Source: Chloroflexia bacterium
GTDB taxonomy: Bacteria > Chloroflexota > Chloroflexia > Thermomicrobiales > UBA6265
Reading direction: 5' to 3'
NCBI GenBank assembly: GCA_013696265.1
Contig: JACCYX010000008.1
Span: 1-8,077 of the forward strand
Length of the DNA stretch: 8,077 nucleotides
This document shows, one piece after another, positions 1 through 6,530 of the stretch. Position 1 is the first letter of the stretch, and every line of letters begins with the position of its first letter. A program made the translations under genes and the position numbers. The notes under the pieces were generated by a model. It searched no databases, was not told the DNA's origin, and worked only from the letters and a program-made list of their open reading frames with translations.

Positions 1-13
1 GAATGGGTCATGC

Positions 14-33
14 AACCGCAATGCGCTGCGGTT
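14..33. other. Small perfect hairpin at left edge
   Basis: AACCGCA (14-20) pairs perfectly with TGCGGTT (27-33) around a 6-base loop. No T-run follows on either side, so it is not a convincing intrinsic terminator. It could belong to a gene or repeat left of the window. Confidence 0.3.
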
Positions 34-85
34 CCGGTATCTTGACGTACGGAACGACGTGCCTGATGCTCGGTCGCCCCACATT

Positions 86-198
86 CGTCATCCTGACGCG
101 AAGCGGAAGGATCCCCCGGCGCAGCGACGCGATTGCCGGTACGTCTTTGGCCCCAGAATACCGCTTCGCGGGGGATTCCTCGCAAGCTCGGAATGACG
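86..198. repeat. Intergenic inverted-repeat element (TCATCCTGA/GGATCC type)
   Basis: The left arm at 86-119 (CGTCATCCTGACGCGAAGCG, then GAAGGATCCCCC) is matched on the opposite strand by the right arm at 167-198, which read in reverse begins CGTCATTCCGAGCTTGCGAG and ends in AATCCCCCGCG. There is also an exact 10-bp pair, CGCGAAGCGG at 97-106 and CCGCTTCGCG at 161-170. The two arms could form a long hairpin or cruciform with a central segment of roughly 45 bp. From memory, repeats of the form TCATCCTGAGCGAAGCGAAGGATC are scattered between genes in many Chloroflexota and other genomes, and they often give false small ORFs. It lies 49 bp before the binding-protein start, so it is probably in or near that gene's 5' leader. 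It contains no coding sequence I can support. Confidence 0.7.
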
Positions 199-237
199 GT
201 CTGGGAGATGTCAGGACACGCCAAACACCCTCACAAT

Positions 238-243
238 GGAGAG
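238..243 (+). promoter_or_regulatory. Ribosome binding site choosing the ATG at 248
   Basis: GGAGAG lies here, with four bases between it and the ATG at 248. It overlaps the alternative in-frame ATG at 236, which has no comparable purine-rich sequence upstream. This favours the start at 248 and puts the twin-arginine pair at residues 6-7. Confidence 0.6.
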
Positions 244-247
244 ATCG

Positions 248-1783
248 ATGCACCCGGTAACACGGCGAGAACTTTTGGCCGGCGCGGCGGGGGGAGCAAT
301 GGCCCTGCGCTACGCGGGAGCCGGCGCCCAGGACGACCGGCAATCGGTCGAGTTGCTGACCTATGGCGGGCCCGACTCCGGTGTGCCGAATCCGTTCCAG
401 GTCTTGCCAGCCGGTCCGGGCGGACCGATCCTCGTCAGCCTCATCTACGACACGCTCACCTGGAAAGACGCGACGGGCATCATCCCGTGGCTCGCCTCCG
501 AATGGTCGGTCAGCGGCGACGGCCTGACCTACACCTTCCAGATCGTCTCCGGGGCCACGTGGCACGACGGTCAGGCCCTGACCGCCGAGGATGTCGCCTT
601 CTCGTACACCTACTACGCCAGCCACCCCTACGTCTGGATGCGATCGGATGTCGTCGCGGCCGCCACCGCCGTTGGCAACACGGTCACGATCACGCTCCAG
701 CGAACCTACGCGCCGTTCATTGAGGATGTCGCCGGGATCGTGCCGATCATTCCCAGACACGTCTGGGAATCGGTCGACGACCCGCTCACCTACACTGGGC
801 CGGACAGGACGATGGGGAGCGGACCTTACACGCTGGCGGAGTACGACCAGACCGAAGGCGGCTATCGCCTGGTGTCGAACGACGCCTACTGGCGCGGAAC
901 GCCCATTATCGCCGAGTTTCGGCAGATCACGGTTCCCCCCGAGGCGCTGATCCAGGCCGCAATCCAGGGCGAGGTCGACCTGGCGTCCAGTCCCGATGCT
1001 TCGGTCCGCAACCTCCTCGCCGATAACGAGCGCCTGGCGATCCAGGAATCGGCCCCGCTCTCGATCGTCCGCCTCGCCGTCAACACGACTCAGGCACCGC
1101 TCGACCGCGTGGAAGTACGCCAGGCGATCGCCTACGCCCTCGACCGCGCGCGGATTGCCGAAACAGTCACGCGAGGTCCGGCGATTGTCGGCAGCGCCGG
1201 GGTCGTGCCGCCCGAGACACCCTGGTTCAATCCAAACCTCACGCAATATGCCTACGATCCCGAACGGGCGGGCGAGTTGCTTGGCGGCGAGCGGTTGACG
1301 ATCGACCTCGTGGCGGATGCCAGGGCCCGGGAACCAGAACTCATGATCCCGATGCTGGAGGAGGTCGGCATCACCCTGAACGTGCAAAGCGTCGATTCCG
1401 CGACCAGGATCCAGCTCTTGCGCGACGGCGACTTCCAGCTTGGATTCCTGACCCACATCGGCGTCGGCGGCGACCCGGATTATCTTCGTCGCTGGTACAA
1501 CGTCGAGGAGACGAACGCCTACGCCCAGGGCTCGCTCTTCAGCGATGAGGAGTTCACCAGCCTCGGCGAGGCGCAGGCGGCATCGCTCGACCCAGCCGAA
1601 CGCAAGGAAATCGTCTTCCGAATGCAGGAGATACTGGCCGAGCAATTGCCCACGATCGTCCTCTACCACCGCCGCTTCTACTGGATGAACGATCCGGGCC
1701 GGTTCATCCCGATGGAGACGTGGGGAGGCCTGATGAACGGAATTCCCTTCCCGCATAACAAGCTCGCCTTGATCGCGACCTGA
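248..1783 (+). CDS. ABC transporter substrate-binding protein, family 5 (SBP_bac_5), Tat-exported
   Basis: Extracytoplasmic binding protein of an importer of the oligopeptide/dipeptide/nickel class. From the ATG at 248 it is 511 residues, normal for the family. The N-terminus has a twin-arginine signal (TRRELLAG, R6-R7), a short alanine/glycine-rich hydrophobic stretch and a likely cleavage site after AGAGA, just before QDD. Family landmarks are visible: TWHDGQALTAEDVAFSY around residues 103-120, the SNDAYWRGTP segment near 210, VRQAIAYALDRARIAE near 290-305 and YDPERAGELL near 335. I see no cysteine anywhere in the translation, so there is no lipobox and no lipid anchor. An in-frame ATG at 236 would add four residues. 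The gene precedes two permeases of the same transporter class, but a 388-bp repeat-bearing spacer separates them. The ligand cannot be read from sequence: family-5 proteins bind peptides, but also opines, sugars and amines. Confidence 0.93.
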   Translation: MHPVTRRELLAGAAGGAMALRYAGAGAQDDRQSVELLTYGGPDSGVPNPFQVLPAGPGGPILVSLIYDTLTWKDATGIIPWLASEWSVSGDGLTYTFQIVSGATWHDGQALTAEDVAFSYTYYASHPYVWMRSDVVAAATAVGNTVTITLQRTYAPFIEDVAGIVPIIPRHVWESVDDPLTYTGPDRTMGSGPYTLAEYDQTEGGYRLVSNDAYWRGTPIIAEFRQITVPPEALIQAAIQGEVDLASSPDASVRNLLADNERLAIQESAPLSIVRLAVNTTQAPLDRVEVRQAIAYALDRARIAETVTRGPAIVGSAGVVPPETPWFNPNLTQYAYDPERAGELLGGERLTIDLVADARAREPELMIPMLEEVGITLNVQSVDSATRIQLLRDGDFQLGFLTHIGVGGDPDYLRRWYNVEETNAYAQGSLFSDEEFTSLGEAQAASLDPAERKEIVFRMQEILAEQLPTIVLYHRRFYWMNDPGRFIPMETWGGLMNGIPFPHNKLALIAT

Positions 1784-1841
1784 CGCGGATTCCGGGTGAT
1801 TACTGCATGCTCCGCGATTCGAGAGATTCGCCCTACGACTC

Positions 1842-2121
1842 GGCTGATGTACATTGCGTGAAATCGTAGGGGCGGTACCGCCATCGACCGTGAACGACAG
1901 CTCACCCACCCGGATCCGGTCGATGGTGTGTCCGCCCGGACGGTGGCGAGCGGTGGGATCGGCTTTGCCGCGAACCGGGCGGACACAGGATCGACAGGGC
2001 ACGGAGCGGTCCAGATGAGGTTCGCAATCGATCCCGGTCCGCCCCTACGAGACCGTATTGGGTGGCATCCCATAGTCAATGCGCCTCAGCCGCTACGAAG
2101 ATCTGCAATGTGCATCACCCG
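1842..2121. repeat. Large imperfect palindromic element, copy A (MITE-like)
   Basis: The element is symmetric about position 1957. TCGTAGGGGCGG at 1864-1875 is the exact reverse complement of 2039-2050. The next segment inward, ATCGACCGTGAAC and its counterpart near 2013-2034, also matches in reverse with several changes. The 21-base arms at 1919-1939 and 1975-1995 (GTCGAT..TGTGTCCGCCCGG) match at 19 positions. Outside this lie short terminal repeats: GGCTGATGTACATTG (1842-1856) against CAATGTGCATCACCC (2106-2120), 13 of 15 matching in reverse complement. The right side has an insertion of about 48 bp relative to the left. A related, partial copy starts at 7856. It has no transposase and no ORF of its own, so it would be a non-autonomous element or a structured repeat family. 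Confidence 0.75.
2106..2121 (+). repeat. 16-bp end sequence shared with 7856-7871
   Basis: CAATGTGCATCACCCG lies 50 bp upstream of the permease GTG. The identical sequence on the minus strand (7871-7856) lies 42 bp upstream of the oxidase ATG. Similarity continues for about 11 more bases toward each gene (TACGATATTG against TACAAGACTG). It is most simply the terminal repeat of the palindromic family, but its matching position and orientation before both operons leave a regulatory role open. Confidence 0.6.
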
Positions 2122-2171
2122 TTACGATATTGTGGTCCACCATCCATCCGTATTCCGGGTGACCCAGCGCC

Positions 2172-3170
2172 GTGCTTCGTGATTTCCTCTGGCTCTGCGG
2201 CCGTTACCTGGCCCTTGCGCTCAGTGTGGTGCTGGTCAATTTCTTCCTGCCCCGGCTGTTGCCCGGCGATCCGCTCGACTTCAGTTCCGGCGACGGGCTC
2301 GATGCCGCCGTGCCGCTTACGGCGTCGGCTCGGGCCGAGTTGGAGGCGTATTACCATCTTGACGATCCGATCCTGAGCCAGCTTTGGTCCTATCTCGGCG
2401 ATCTGGTGACCGGCGACCTCGGGTTTTCAATCTCGCGCTCCGCCCCCGTGGGAGACCTCATCCTCGACCGGCTGCCGTGGACGATGTCGCTGCTGCTGGT
2501 TTCGCTCCTGCTGTCGGCGGCAATCGGGACCGCGCTTGGGATGGTGGCGGGATGGAGACCGGGCAAGCGCCGCGATCGCGTGTTGATGTCGGCCTCGGGC
2601 ATGCTGGCCGCGATCCCCGAGTTCCTGATCGCGATCGGGCTGCTGCTGGGTGGGGCGGTCGGACTCGCCTGGTTCCCGCTGTTCGGTGGGGAAACCGTCT
2701 TCACCGATTGGGGCGGCGGCCCGTCCAGCTTCGTTCGTCGCGCCTTCGACATCGCCTGGCACCTGACCCTGCCCGCCGCGACGCTGGCGCTGGCCGGGGT
2801 GGCGGCCTTCGCGCTCGTCACGCGGGACGTGACGGCGGGTCTCCAGCATGAGCCCTGGCTCGTCGCCGCCCGCGCGAAGGGGCTCGATGAGCGCCAGATC
2901 GCGGTCCGGCACGCATTGCCGAACATGGCTCCTCCCCTGGTCACGTTCTTCGGCTTGCGGCTCGGCGGCGTGCTCAGCGGCGCGCTCGTGGTCGAACGCG
3001 TCTTCAGCATACCCGGTCTCGGCCAGCTCGGCTTCCAGGCGATTGGCGCCCGCGACTACCCCGTTCTCCAGGCGCTCTTCCTGCTCTCCAGCCTCGGCGT
3101 CCTGCTCGTGGCGTTCCTGGTCGAGCTGAGCTACCCGCGGCTCGATCCGGGGCGGCGGTCGGACCGGTGA
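2172..3170 (+). CDS. ABC transporter permease, DppB/OppB type
   Basis: First membrane subunit of the importer; 332 residues, typical for the family. It has an N-terminal membrane segment at about 9-27, then the conserved LLPGDP (29-34) opening the extracytoplasmic loop, and GDLGFS (81-86). Further membrane segments lie near 104-127, 140-165, 198-216, 252-273 and 297-318. The cytoplasmic EAA loop that contacts the ATPase is at about 227-251: VAARAKGLDERQIAVRHALP, with the key glycine at 237. VERVFSIPGLGQL (274-286) is also typical. The start is GTG at 2172. No strong Shine-Dalgarno precedes it, only GGGTGA at 2157-2162. The stop TGA overlaps the next gene's GTG by 4 bp. It should act as a heterodimer with the following permease. 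The ATPases it needs are not in this window. Confidence 0.95.
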   Translation: MLRDFLWLCGRYLALALSVVLVNFFLPRLLPGDPLDFSSGDGLDAAVPLTASARAELEAYYHLDDPILSQLWSYLGDLVTGDLGFSISRSAPVGDLILDRLPWTMSLLLVSLLLSAAIGTALGMVAGWRPGKRRDRVLMSASGMLAAIPEFLIAIGLLLGGAVGLAWFPLFGGETVFTDWGGGPSSFVRRAFDIAWHLTLPAATLALAGVAAFALVTRDVTAGLQHEPWLVAARAKGLDERQIAVRHALPNMAPPLVTFFGLRLGGVLSGALVVERVFSIPGLGQLGFQAIGARDYPVLQALFLLSSLGVLLVAFLVELSYPRLDPGRRSDR

Positions 3171-4033
3171 GGAGGCGACCGCTCCTGTTCTGGCTCGGGA
3201 CCGCACTCCTGGCCGGATTCGTCAGCATCGCGATCCTGGCCCCGGTGCTCGCCCCGCACGATCCGCGGCAACCGCTGGCGCTGCCCCTCTCGGCGCCAAC
3301 CCGCGACCACCTGCTCGGCACGAACGACCTGGGGCAGGACATCTTGAGCCAGTTGATTCACGGCACCCGTTCGACGCTGATCGTGGCCCTTTCGGTAACG
3401 GCGATCTCGACCGCCCTGTCCTGGATCGTGGGGCTGGCGGCGGGATTCATCCGCCGCCTGGAAGGGCTGCTGATGGGCCTGACCGACCTGCTCCTCGCCT
3501 TGCCCGACCTGCCGCTGATCCTGCTGGTGTTGACCCTGATCGGCGCGACCCGGATCAACCTGATCCTGGTGCTCGGGCTGCTTTCATGGCCCGCGTTCGC
3601 GCGCGTGGTGCGGGCAATCGTGATCGGCGCCCGCATCTCACCCTACGTCGAGGCGAGCCGGTCACTCGGCGCCTCGGATGCACACATCACGATGCGCCAC
3701 CTGCTGCCGGCGACACTCGACGCCCTCCCCACGAAGCTCGTGCTCACGATGCGGTACGCCGTCTTCGCCGAGGCCACGCTGGCGTTTCTCGGACTCGGGG
3801 CGGGCGAAGCAATCGGCTGGGGCGGGATGTTGAACGAGGCGTTTCGCGATCCGTTGCTCTTCTCGCGGCCCGCCTGGCCGTGGCTCGTGCTCCCGCCCAC
3901 GATCGCGATCGCCGCGCTCATCCTCGCCACCGTCTGGGTCGGCGGCGGGTTGGGCGGGGGGCCCACCACCCGGCGGGGAACCACCCAGCGCGGCAACTCG
4001 GGCCGCCAAATGGTGATATCGCGAGGCGATTAA
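3167..4033 (+). CDS. ABC transporter permease, DppC/OppC type
   Basis: Second membrane subunit; 288 residues. The GTG start overlaps the upstream TGA (GTGA), which suggests translational coupling with the DppB-type partner. It opens with an arginine-rich MRRRP and a membrane segment at about 7-28, then APHDP. The family signature HLLGTNDLGQDILSQLIHG follows at 48-66. The EAA loop is at about 160-182 (VEASRSLGASDAHITMRHLLP), with EATLAFLGLG (202-211) and WGGML (218-222) after it. Membrane segments lie near 71-93, 100-124, 128-150 and 238-258. The C-terminus is odd: the usual ending of the form NLLGDxLRDxLDP is absent, and after residue 257 a Gly/Arg/Thr-rich tail (VGGGLGGGPTTRRGTTQRG...) runs to the stop. 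The other two frames there give no family-like ending, so I do not call a frameshift. Only 6 bp separate it from the convergent gene. Confidence 0.94.
   Translation: MRRRPLLFWLGTALLAGFVSIAILAPVLAPHDPRQPLALPLSAPTRDHLLGTNDLGQDILSQLIHGTRSTLIVALSVTAISTALSWIVGLAAGFIRRLEGLLMGLTDLLLALPDLPLILLVLTLIGATRINLILVLGLLSWPAFARVVRAIVIGARISPYVEASRSLGASDAHITMRHLLPATLDALPTKLVLTMRYAVFAEATLAFLGLGAGEAIGWGGMLNEAFRDPLLFSRPAWPWLVLPPTIAIAALILATVWVGGGLGGGPTTRRGTTQRGNSGRQMVISRGD
3946..3972. other. GC hairpin inside the permease 3' end
   Basis: CGGGTTGGGC (3946-3955) can pair with GCCCA (3961-3965) and ACCCG (3968-3972) around a five-G loop with a two-C bulge, giving ten base pairs in all. It encodes the unusual glycine-rich tail of the upstream permease and lies 68-94 bp downstream of the stop of the convergent gene. 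No T-run follows in either direction. It might help end or stabilise either transcript, since the 6-bp gap between the genes has no room for a terminator; this is weak inference. Confidence 0.3.
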
Positions 4034-4039
4034 CGGTCA

Positions 4040-5368
4040 TCACATGGCCGACGGCGTCGCGAGCAACTCGCTCAGTCGCCCAATGTCGGGCGCCTCAGCA
4101 CAGTTCGAGATAACGTCGATCAGCTCTTCCGATCGCGTCGCCGGCACGCTGTCACTCGCGAGCCAGCGAAATTTCTCGATGAGTTCCTCGTCCGTCGGCG
4201 GGGCGGTCGCATCCCATGGCGCGTGAACCTCGCCCGAGTCGAGCACAACTCCATCGGTGATTTCGATGCGCACGCGCGCCACTCGTTCGGCCGGGAATCG
4301 CGCGCCCAGCAACGGGTCATCCACAAGCTCGATGCGGTCGGCGAGGCGCAGGACGCGCGGATCCCGCAACTCGACGCCGCTGAGCTGGCTCAGCCCGAGC
4401 TGACCATGGACCAGGGCGGCGGCGGCGGGGAAGGGCAAACTGTACTGCGCCTCTTCGGTGGTCAGCGGGCGCCGGCAGGCCAGGCGCGTCGCCTGATGAA
4501 AGGTGCTCACCTGGATCTGCTCGATCGCGGCCAGTGGGAACCCGTGATCTTTCCGCAGCGCCAGGGCCCCCGCAATCGCCGGTTGCGCCCAGCGACAAAC
4601 CGCGTACGGCTTGAAGAACTGCTCGGTGATCCGCCATCGCGTTCCAAGATCCGCCCAGATGTCCGCGGACTCTGGCGCTTCGACGGTCACGGCCGGCGCC
4701 CCGGTGAAGCCGGCACCAGCCAGCATCGCCGCGCTCACGCCGGTCATCGCCCCCCATCCGCTTCCGTCCTTGAGCATCGTCGGGTGATCGATGCAGCGCA
4801 TCATCTGTGATCGCGGGCCATGGTATTCCGCAATTCCGAGCGCGTGTCTCGTCTGGTCGGCTTCAAGTCCCAGGGACCGGGCCGCGATCGCCGCGCAGCC
4901 GAGGGCATTCCAGGCGCCAGAGGTGTGGTAGTCGCAGGCGGTGGCGTGCAAGGCAACACCCGCTCGGAGCGCCACTTCGTAGCCGATCACGATCGTGGTC
5001 AGCAGGTCCTGGCCAGAAACCGGCCGGCTGCCATCGACTGGCACGGTCGCCAGGGCGGCCGGCACAACGGCGGCTCCGGCATGGCCTTTCACCGGGAGGT
5101 AGCCGTCATGAATATCCAGTGAGTCGATCGTCATGCCGTTGGCCATCGCCGCCCCGGGCGGCGAGACCACGCGCCCGTCGAGCCAGAGCCTCGCCCCCGG
5201 CCCACCGTAGGCCGCTGCCGCGAAGTTGTGGACGATCCGCGACAGCTCGGTTTGGCGACCGCCCAGCGCGGCCCCGAGCGTGTCTAGCAAGCAGCGCCAC
5301 GCCTGGTTGCGGACAGGCTCTGGCAATGCCCGCCACTGCGTTTCGCGAATGAACTCGATTGTCCCCAT
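4040..5368 (-). CDS. MmgE/PrpD family protein
   Basis: Member of the family that holds 2-methylcitrate dehydratase (PrpD), cis-aconitate decarboxylase and iminodisuccinate epimerase; cytoplasmic. From the ATG at 5368 it is 442 residues, the usual length. Landmarks: LLDTLGAALGG (27-37), AMANGMTIDSLDIHDGY (74-90) and KGHAGAAVVPAALA (94-107) in the helical domain; YHTSGAWNALGCAAIAARSLGL (147-168); MLKDGSGWGAM (198-208); FFKPYAVCRWAQPAI (251-265) and AQYSLPF (307-313). By my remembered alignment to cis-aconitate decarboxylase, H96, H148, K200, K253 and Y309 occupy the positions of its active-site residues, so an active enzyme is likely. An in-frame GTG at 5392 would add eight residues. I prefer the ATG because homologues start near GTIEFI and a GAAGG lies ten bases upstream. 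It is last in a probable three-gene minus-strand operon. The substrate is unknown; a hydroxy- or unsaturated carboxylic acid is likely. Confidence 0.92.
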   Translation of the reverse strand: MGTIEFIRETQWRALPEPVRNQAWRCLLDTLGAALGGRQTELSRIVHNFAAAAYGGPGARLWLDGRVVSPPGAAMANGMTIDSLDIHDGYLPVKGHAGAAVVPAALATVPVDGSRPVSGQDLLTTIVIGYEVALRAGVALHATACDYHTSGAWNALGCAAIAARSLGLEADQTRHALGIAEYHGPRSQMMRCIDHPTMLKDGSGWGAMTGVSAAMLAGAGFTGAPAVTVEAPESADIWADLGTRWRITEQFFKPYAVCRWAQPAIAGALALRKDHGFPLAAIEQIQVSTFHQATRLACRRPLTTEEAQYSLPFPAAAALVHGQLGLSQLSGVELRDPRVLRLADRIELVDDPLLGARFPAERVARVRIEITDGVVLDSGEVHAPWDATAPPTDEELIEKFRWLASDSVPATRSEELIDVISNCAEAPDIGRLSELLATPSAM

Positions 5369-5419
5369 GATGCTGTTACCTTCATCGATCACTGGAGCCC
5401 CGACGTCGTTCCCGTGGGA

Positions 5420-6478
5420 TTAAAGCTCCTTGGCGTACTCCCGGTTGTGAGCCTTGAGGGTTGGATCGACGCCAAGGAAGGCGTGTTTGGACATATCGGC
5501 GGTGAACCGGCTGGCCGGCGGCGTGCGGCCGAGCGCCTCCGCCATGCTTCGGATGTGATGCGGACCGGCGCCGCAGCAGACGCCCAGGTAGCGGATGCCG
5601 AGGTCCGCCGCGTCCCGCGTGAAGTCGGCAATCTCGTAGCGGTTGCACACGAACGGATCGAGTGCCGTCGGGAAAGGGCGTCCGCCCGGCGGATCGGGAT
5701 AGGCGGGATCGCGCAGCGACTGGAATGACGGCTGCTCGTCGTGCGTGCGGTAGGGCACCGGCAAGGCGGCGACATGCCCCTCTACCGCCTCCCGGATGCG
5801 CTTGAGCAACGGCAACAGCGTCTGGGGACCACGAATACAGTTCAGCCCAACCACATCGGCGCCGGCGTCTTCGAGGCGCCGGCACGCATCCTCTGGCGAC
5901 CAACCCTCGCGGGTTTCCGGTTGCTGGTGGATCGCCAGGGTGATCACGGCTGGCAGACCAGTTTGCCGGATCACGTCGAGGGCGATCAGGGCCTCCTCGC
6001 CCCACGAGAACGTCTCGCCGATGATGAAGTCGACTTTTGCCTCAGCCGCCCAACCGATCTGCTCCTCGAACATGCTCCGGACCGCCCGGCGGGAGGCGTT
6101 ATCCGCTTCGAAGACGTTGGTGTTGCAGACGTTCCCGGCGACCAGCGTTCCCGTGTCCCTGGCGACGGTCGTGGCGATGGTGAGCGCCTGCTGGTTCATC
6201 TCCTGGAGCAGGTGCTCCTTCCTAATCAGCCGCAGCTTCTCGCGATGCGCGTAATAGGTGAAGGCTTCCACCACGTCCGACCCGGCGTGAACGAATTCGC
6301 GATGGAGTTGTTCGACGAGTTCCGGGTGCTCCAGCACGACTTCCGGGACGAAGGCGCCCGCCTGCAGGTAGCCGCGCCGCTCGAATTCGAAGAGATACCC
6401 TTCGGCACAGATCACCGGACCGGCTTCGAGCCGCTCCAGGAGTCCGCCGGTGGTTTGGCCCGCCGCCTGTTCGTCCAT
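5420..6478 (-). CDS. Homocysteine S-methyltransferase family protein, BHMT-like
   Basis: Zinc-dependent methyltransferase with a TIM-barrel fold that moves a methyl group from a donor to a thiol such as homocysteine; cytoplasmic. From the ATG at 6478 it is 352 residues. It resembles betaine-homocysteine methyltransferase along its whole length: LLERLEAG (13-20), GYLFEFERRGYLQAGAFVPE (27-46), HREFVHAGSDVVEAFTYYA (59-77), LVAGNV (112-117), VDFIIGETF (149-157), GLNC (211-214) and LGVCCG (298-303). The three zinc cysteines are C214, C301 and C302. Compared with my memory of human BHMT, some pocket residues differ: D26 is A25, W44 is F43 and Y160 is T156. Y77 (Y76) and E159 (E155) are kept. The true donor may therefore not be betaine. 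The frame extends up to 6574, but those 32 extra codons run into an intergenic palindrome and the strong ribosome site supports 6478. It lies between the amine oxidase and the MmgE/PrpD gene. Confidence 0.92.
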   Translation of the reverse strand: MDEQAAGQTTGGLLERLEAGPVICAEGYLFEFERRGYLQAGAFVPEVVLEHPELVEQLHREFVHAGSDVVEAFTYYAHREKLRLIRKEHLLQEMNQQALTIATTVARDTGTLVAGNVCNTNVFEADNASRRAVRSMFEEQIGWAAEAKVDFIIGETFSWGEEALIALDVIRQTGLPAVITLAIHQQPETREGWSPEDACRRLEDAGADVVGLNCIRGPQTLLPLLKRIREAVEGHVAALPVPYRTHDEQPSFQSLRDPAYPDPPGGRPFPTALDPFVCNRYEIADFTRDAADLGIRYLGVCCGAGPHHIRSMAEALGRTPPASRFTADMSKHAFLGVDPTLKAHNREYAKEL

Positions 6479-6485
6479 TTCCTGA

Positions 6486-6491
6486 CTCCTC
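6486..6491 (-). promoter_or_regulatory. Ribosome binding site fixing the methyltransferase start
   Basis: On the minus strand GAGGAG lies seven bases before the ATG at 6478. It is the clearest Shine-Dalgarno in the window. It rules against the upstream ATG at 6574, whose extra codons would translate a repeat. Confidence 0.75.
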
Positions 6492-6530
6492 AACGTGCGA
6501 AGGACACAACCGATGCCATGCCGACGCGGG

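Larger units (their letters stand above)
1784..2171. other. 388-bp spacer between binding protein and permeases, no gene
   Basis: No credible CDS is seen; the open frames here cross the palindrome and look like nothing recognisable. Immediately after the upstream stop codon, CGCGGA (1784-1789) can pair with TCCGCG (1811-1816) across a 21-base loop, a weak hairpin without a T-run. An exact 11-bp direct repeat, ATTCCGGGTGA, stands at 1789-1799 and 2152-2162, near the two edges of the spacer. The middle is filled by a dyad repeat described separately. Such spacers are usually well under 100 bp in this kind of operon, so I infer that a repeat element entered between the two genes. Whether transcription continues through it is unknown. 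Confidence 0.7.

Noticed and set aside
42..70. A possible promoter for the binding protein: TTGACG (42-47), 17 bases, GATGCT (65-70).
   Set aside because: The -10 candidate matches only three of six consensus bases, and a long inverted repeat lies between it and the gene. Not strong enough to annotate.
8..2002. A 664-codon open frame on the minus strand covering the whole binding-protein gene.
   Set aside because: It is antisense to a clear SBP_bac_5 gene with signal peptide and ribosome site. Its translation is arginine/aspartate-rich with no family motif, it runs through two palindromic repeats, and long antisense frames are common at this GC content.
1842..2121. Copy A as a riboswitch or T-box.
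   Set aside because: It is a near-perfect dyad with a second intergenic copy and terminal inverted repeats. I recognise no known riboswitch core, and the two-fold symmetry fits a mobile or palindromic repeat better.
2100..2128. TACGAT (2123-2128) as a -10 box for the permease operon.
   Set aside because: No -35 sequence is found 16-18 bases upstream, and the site lies at the edge of a repeat whose end sequence explains its conservation.
3947..3961. G-quadruplex from GGG-TT-GGG-C-GGGGGG.
   Set aside because: A fourth G-run with a normal loop is missing unless the six Gs split with no loop. The hairpin with the following C-runs is the simpler fold.
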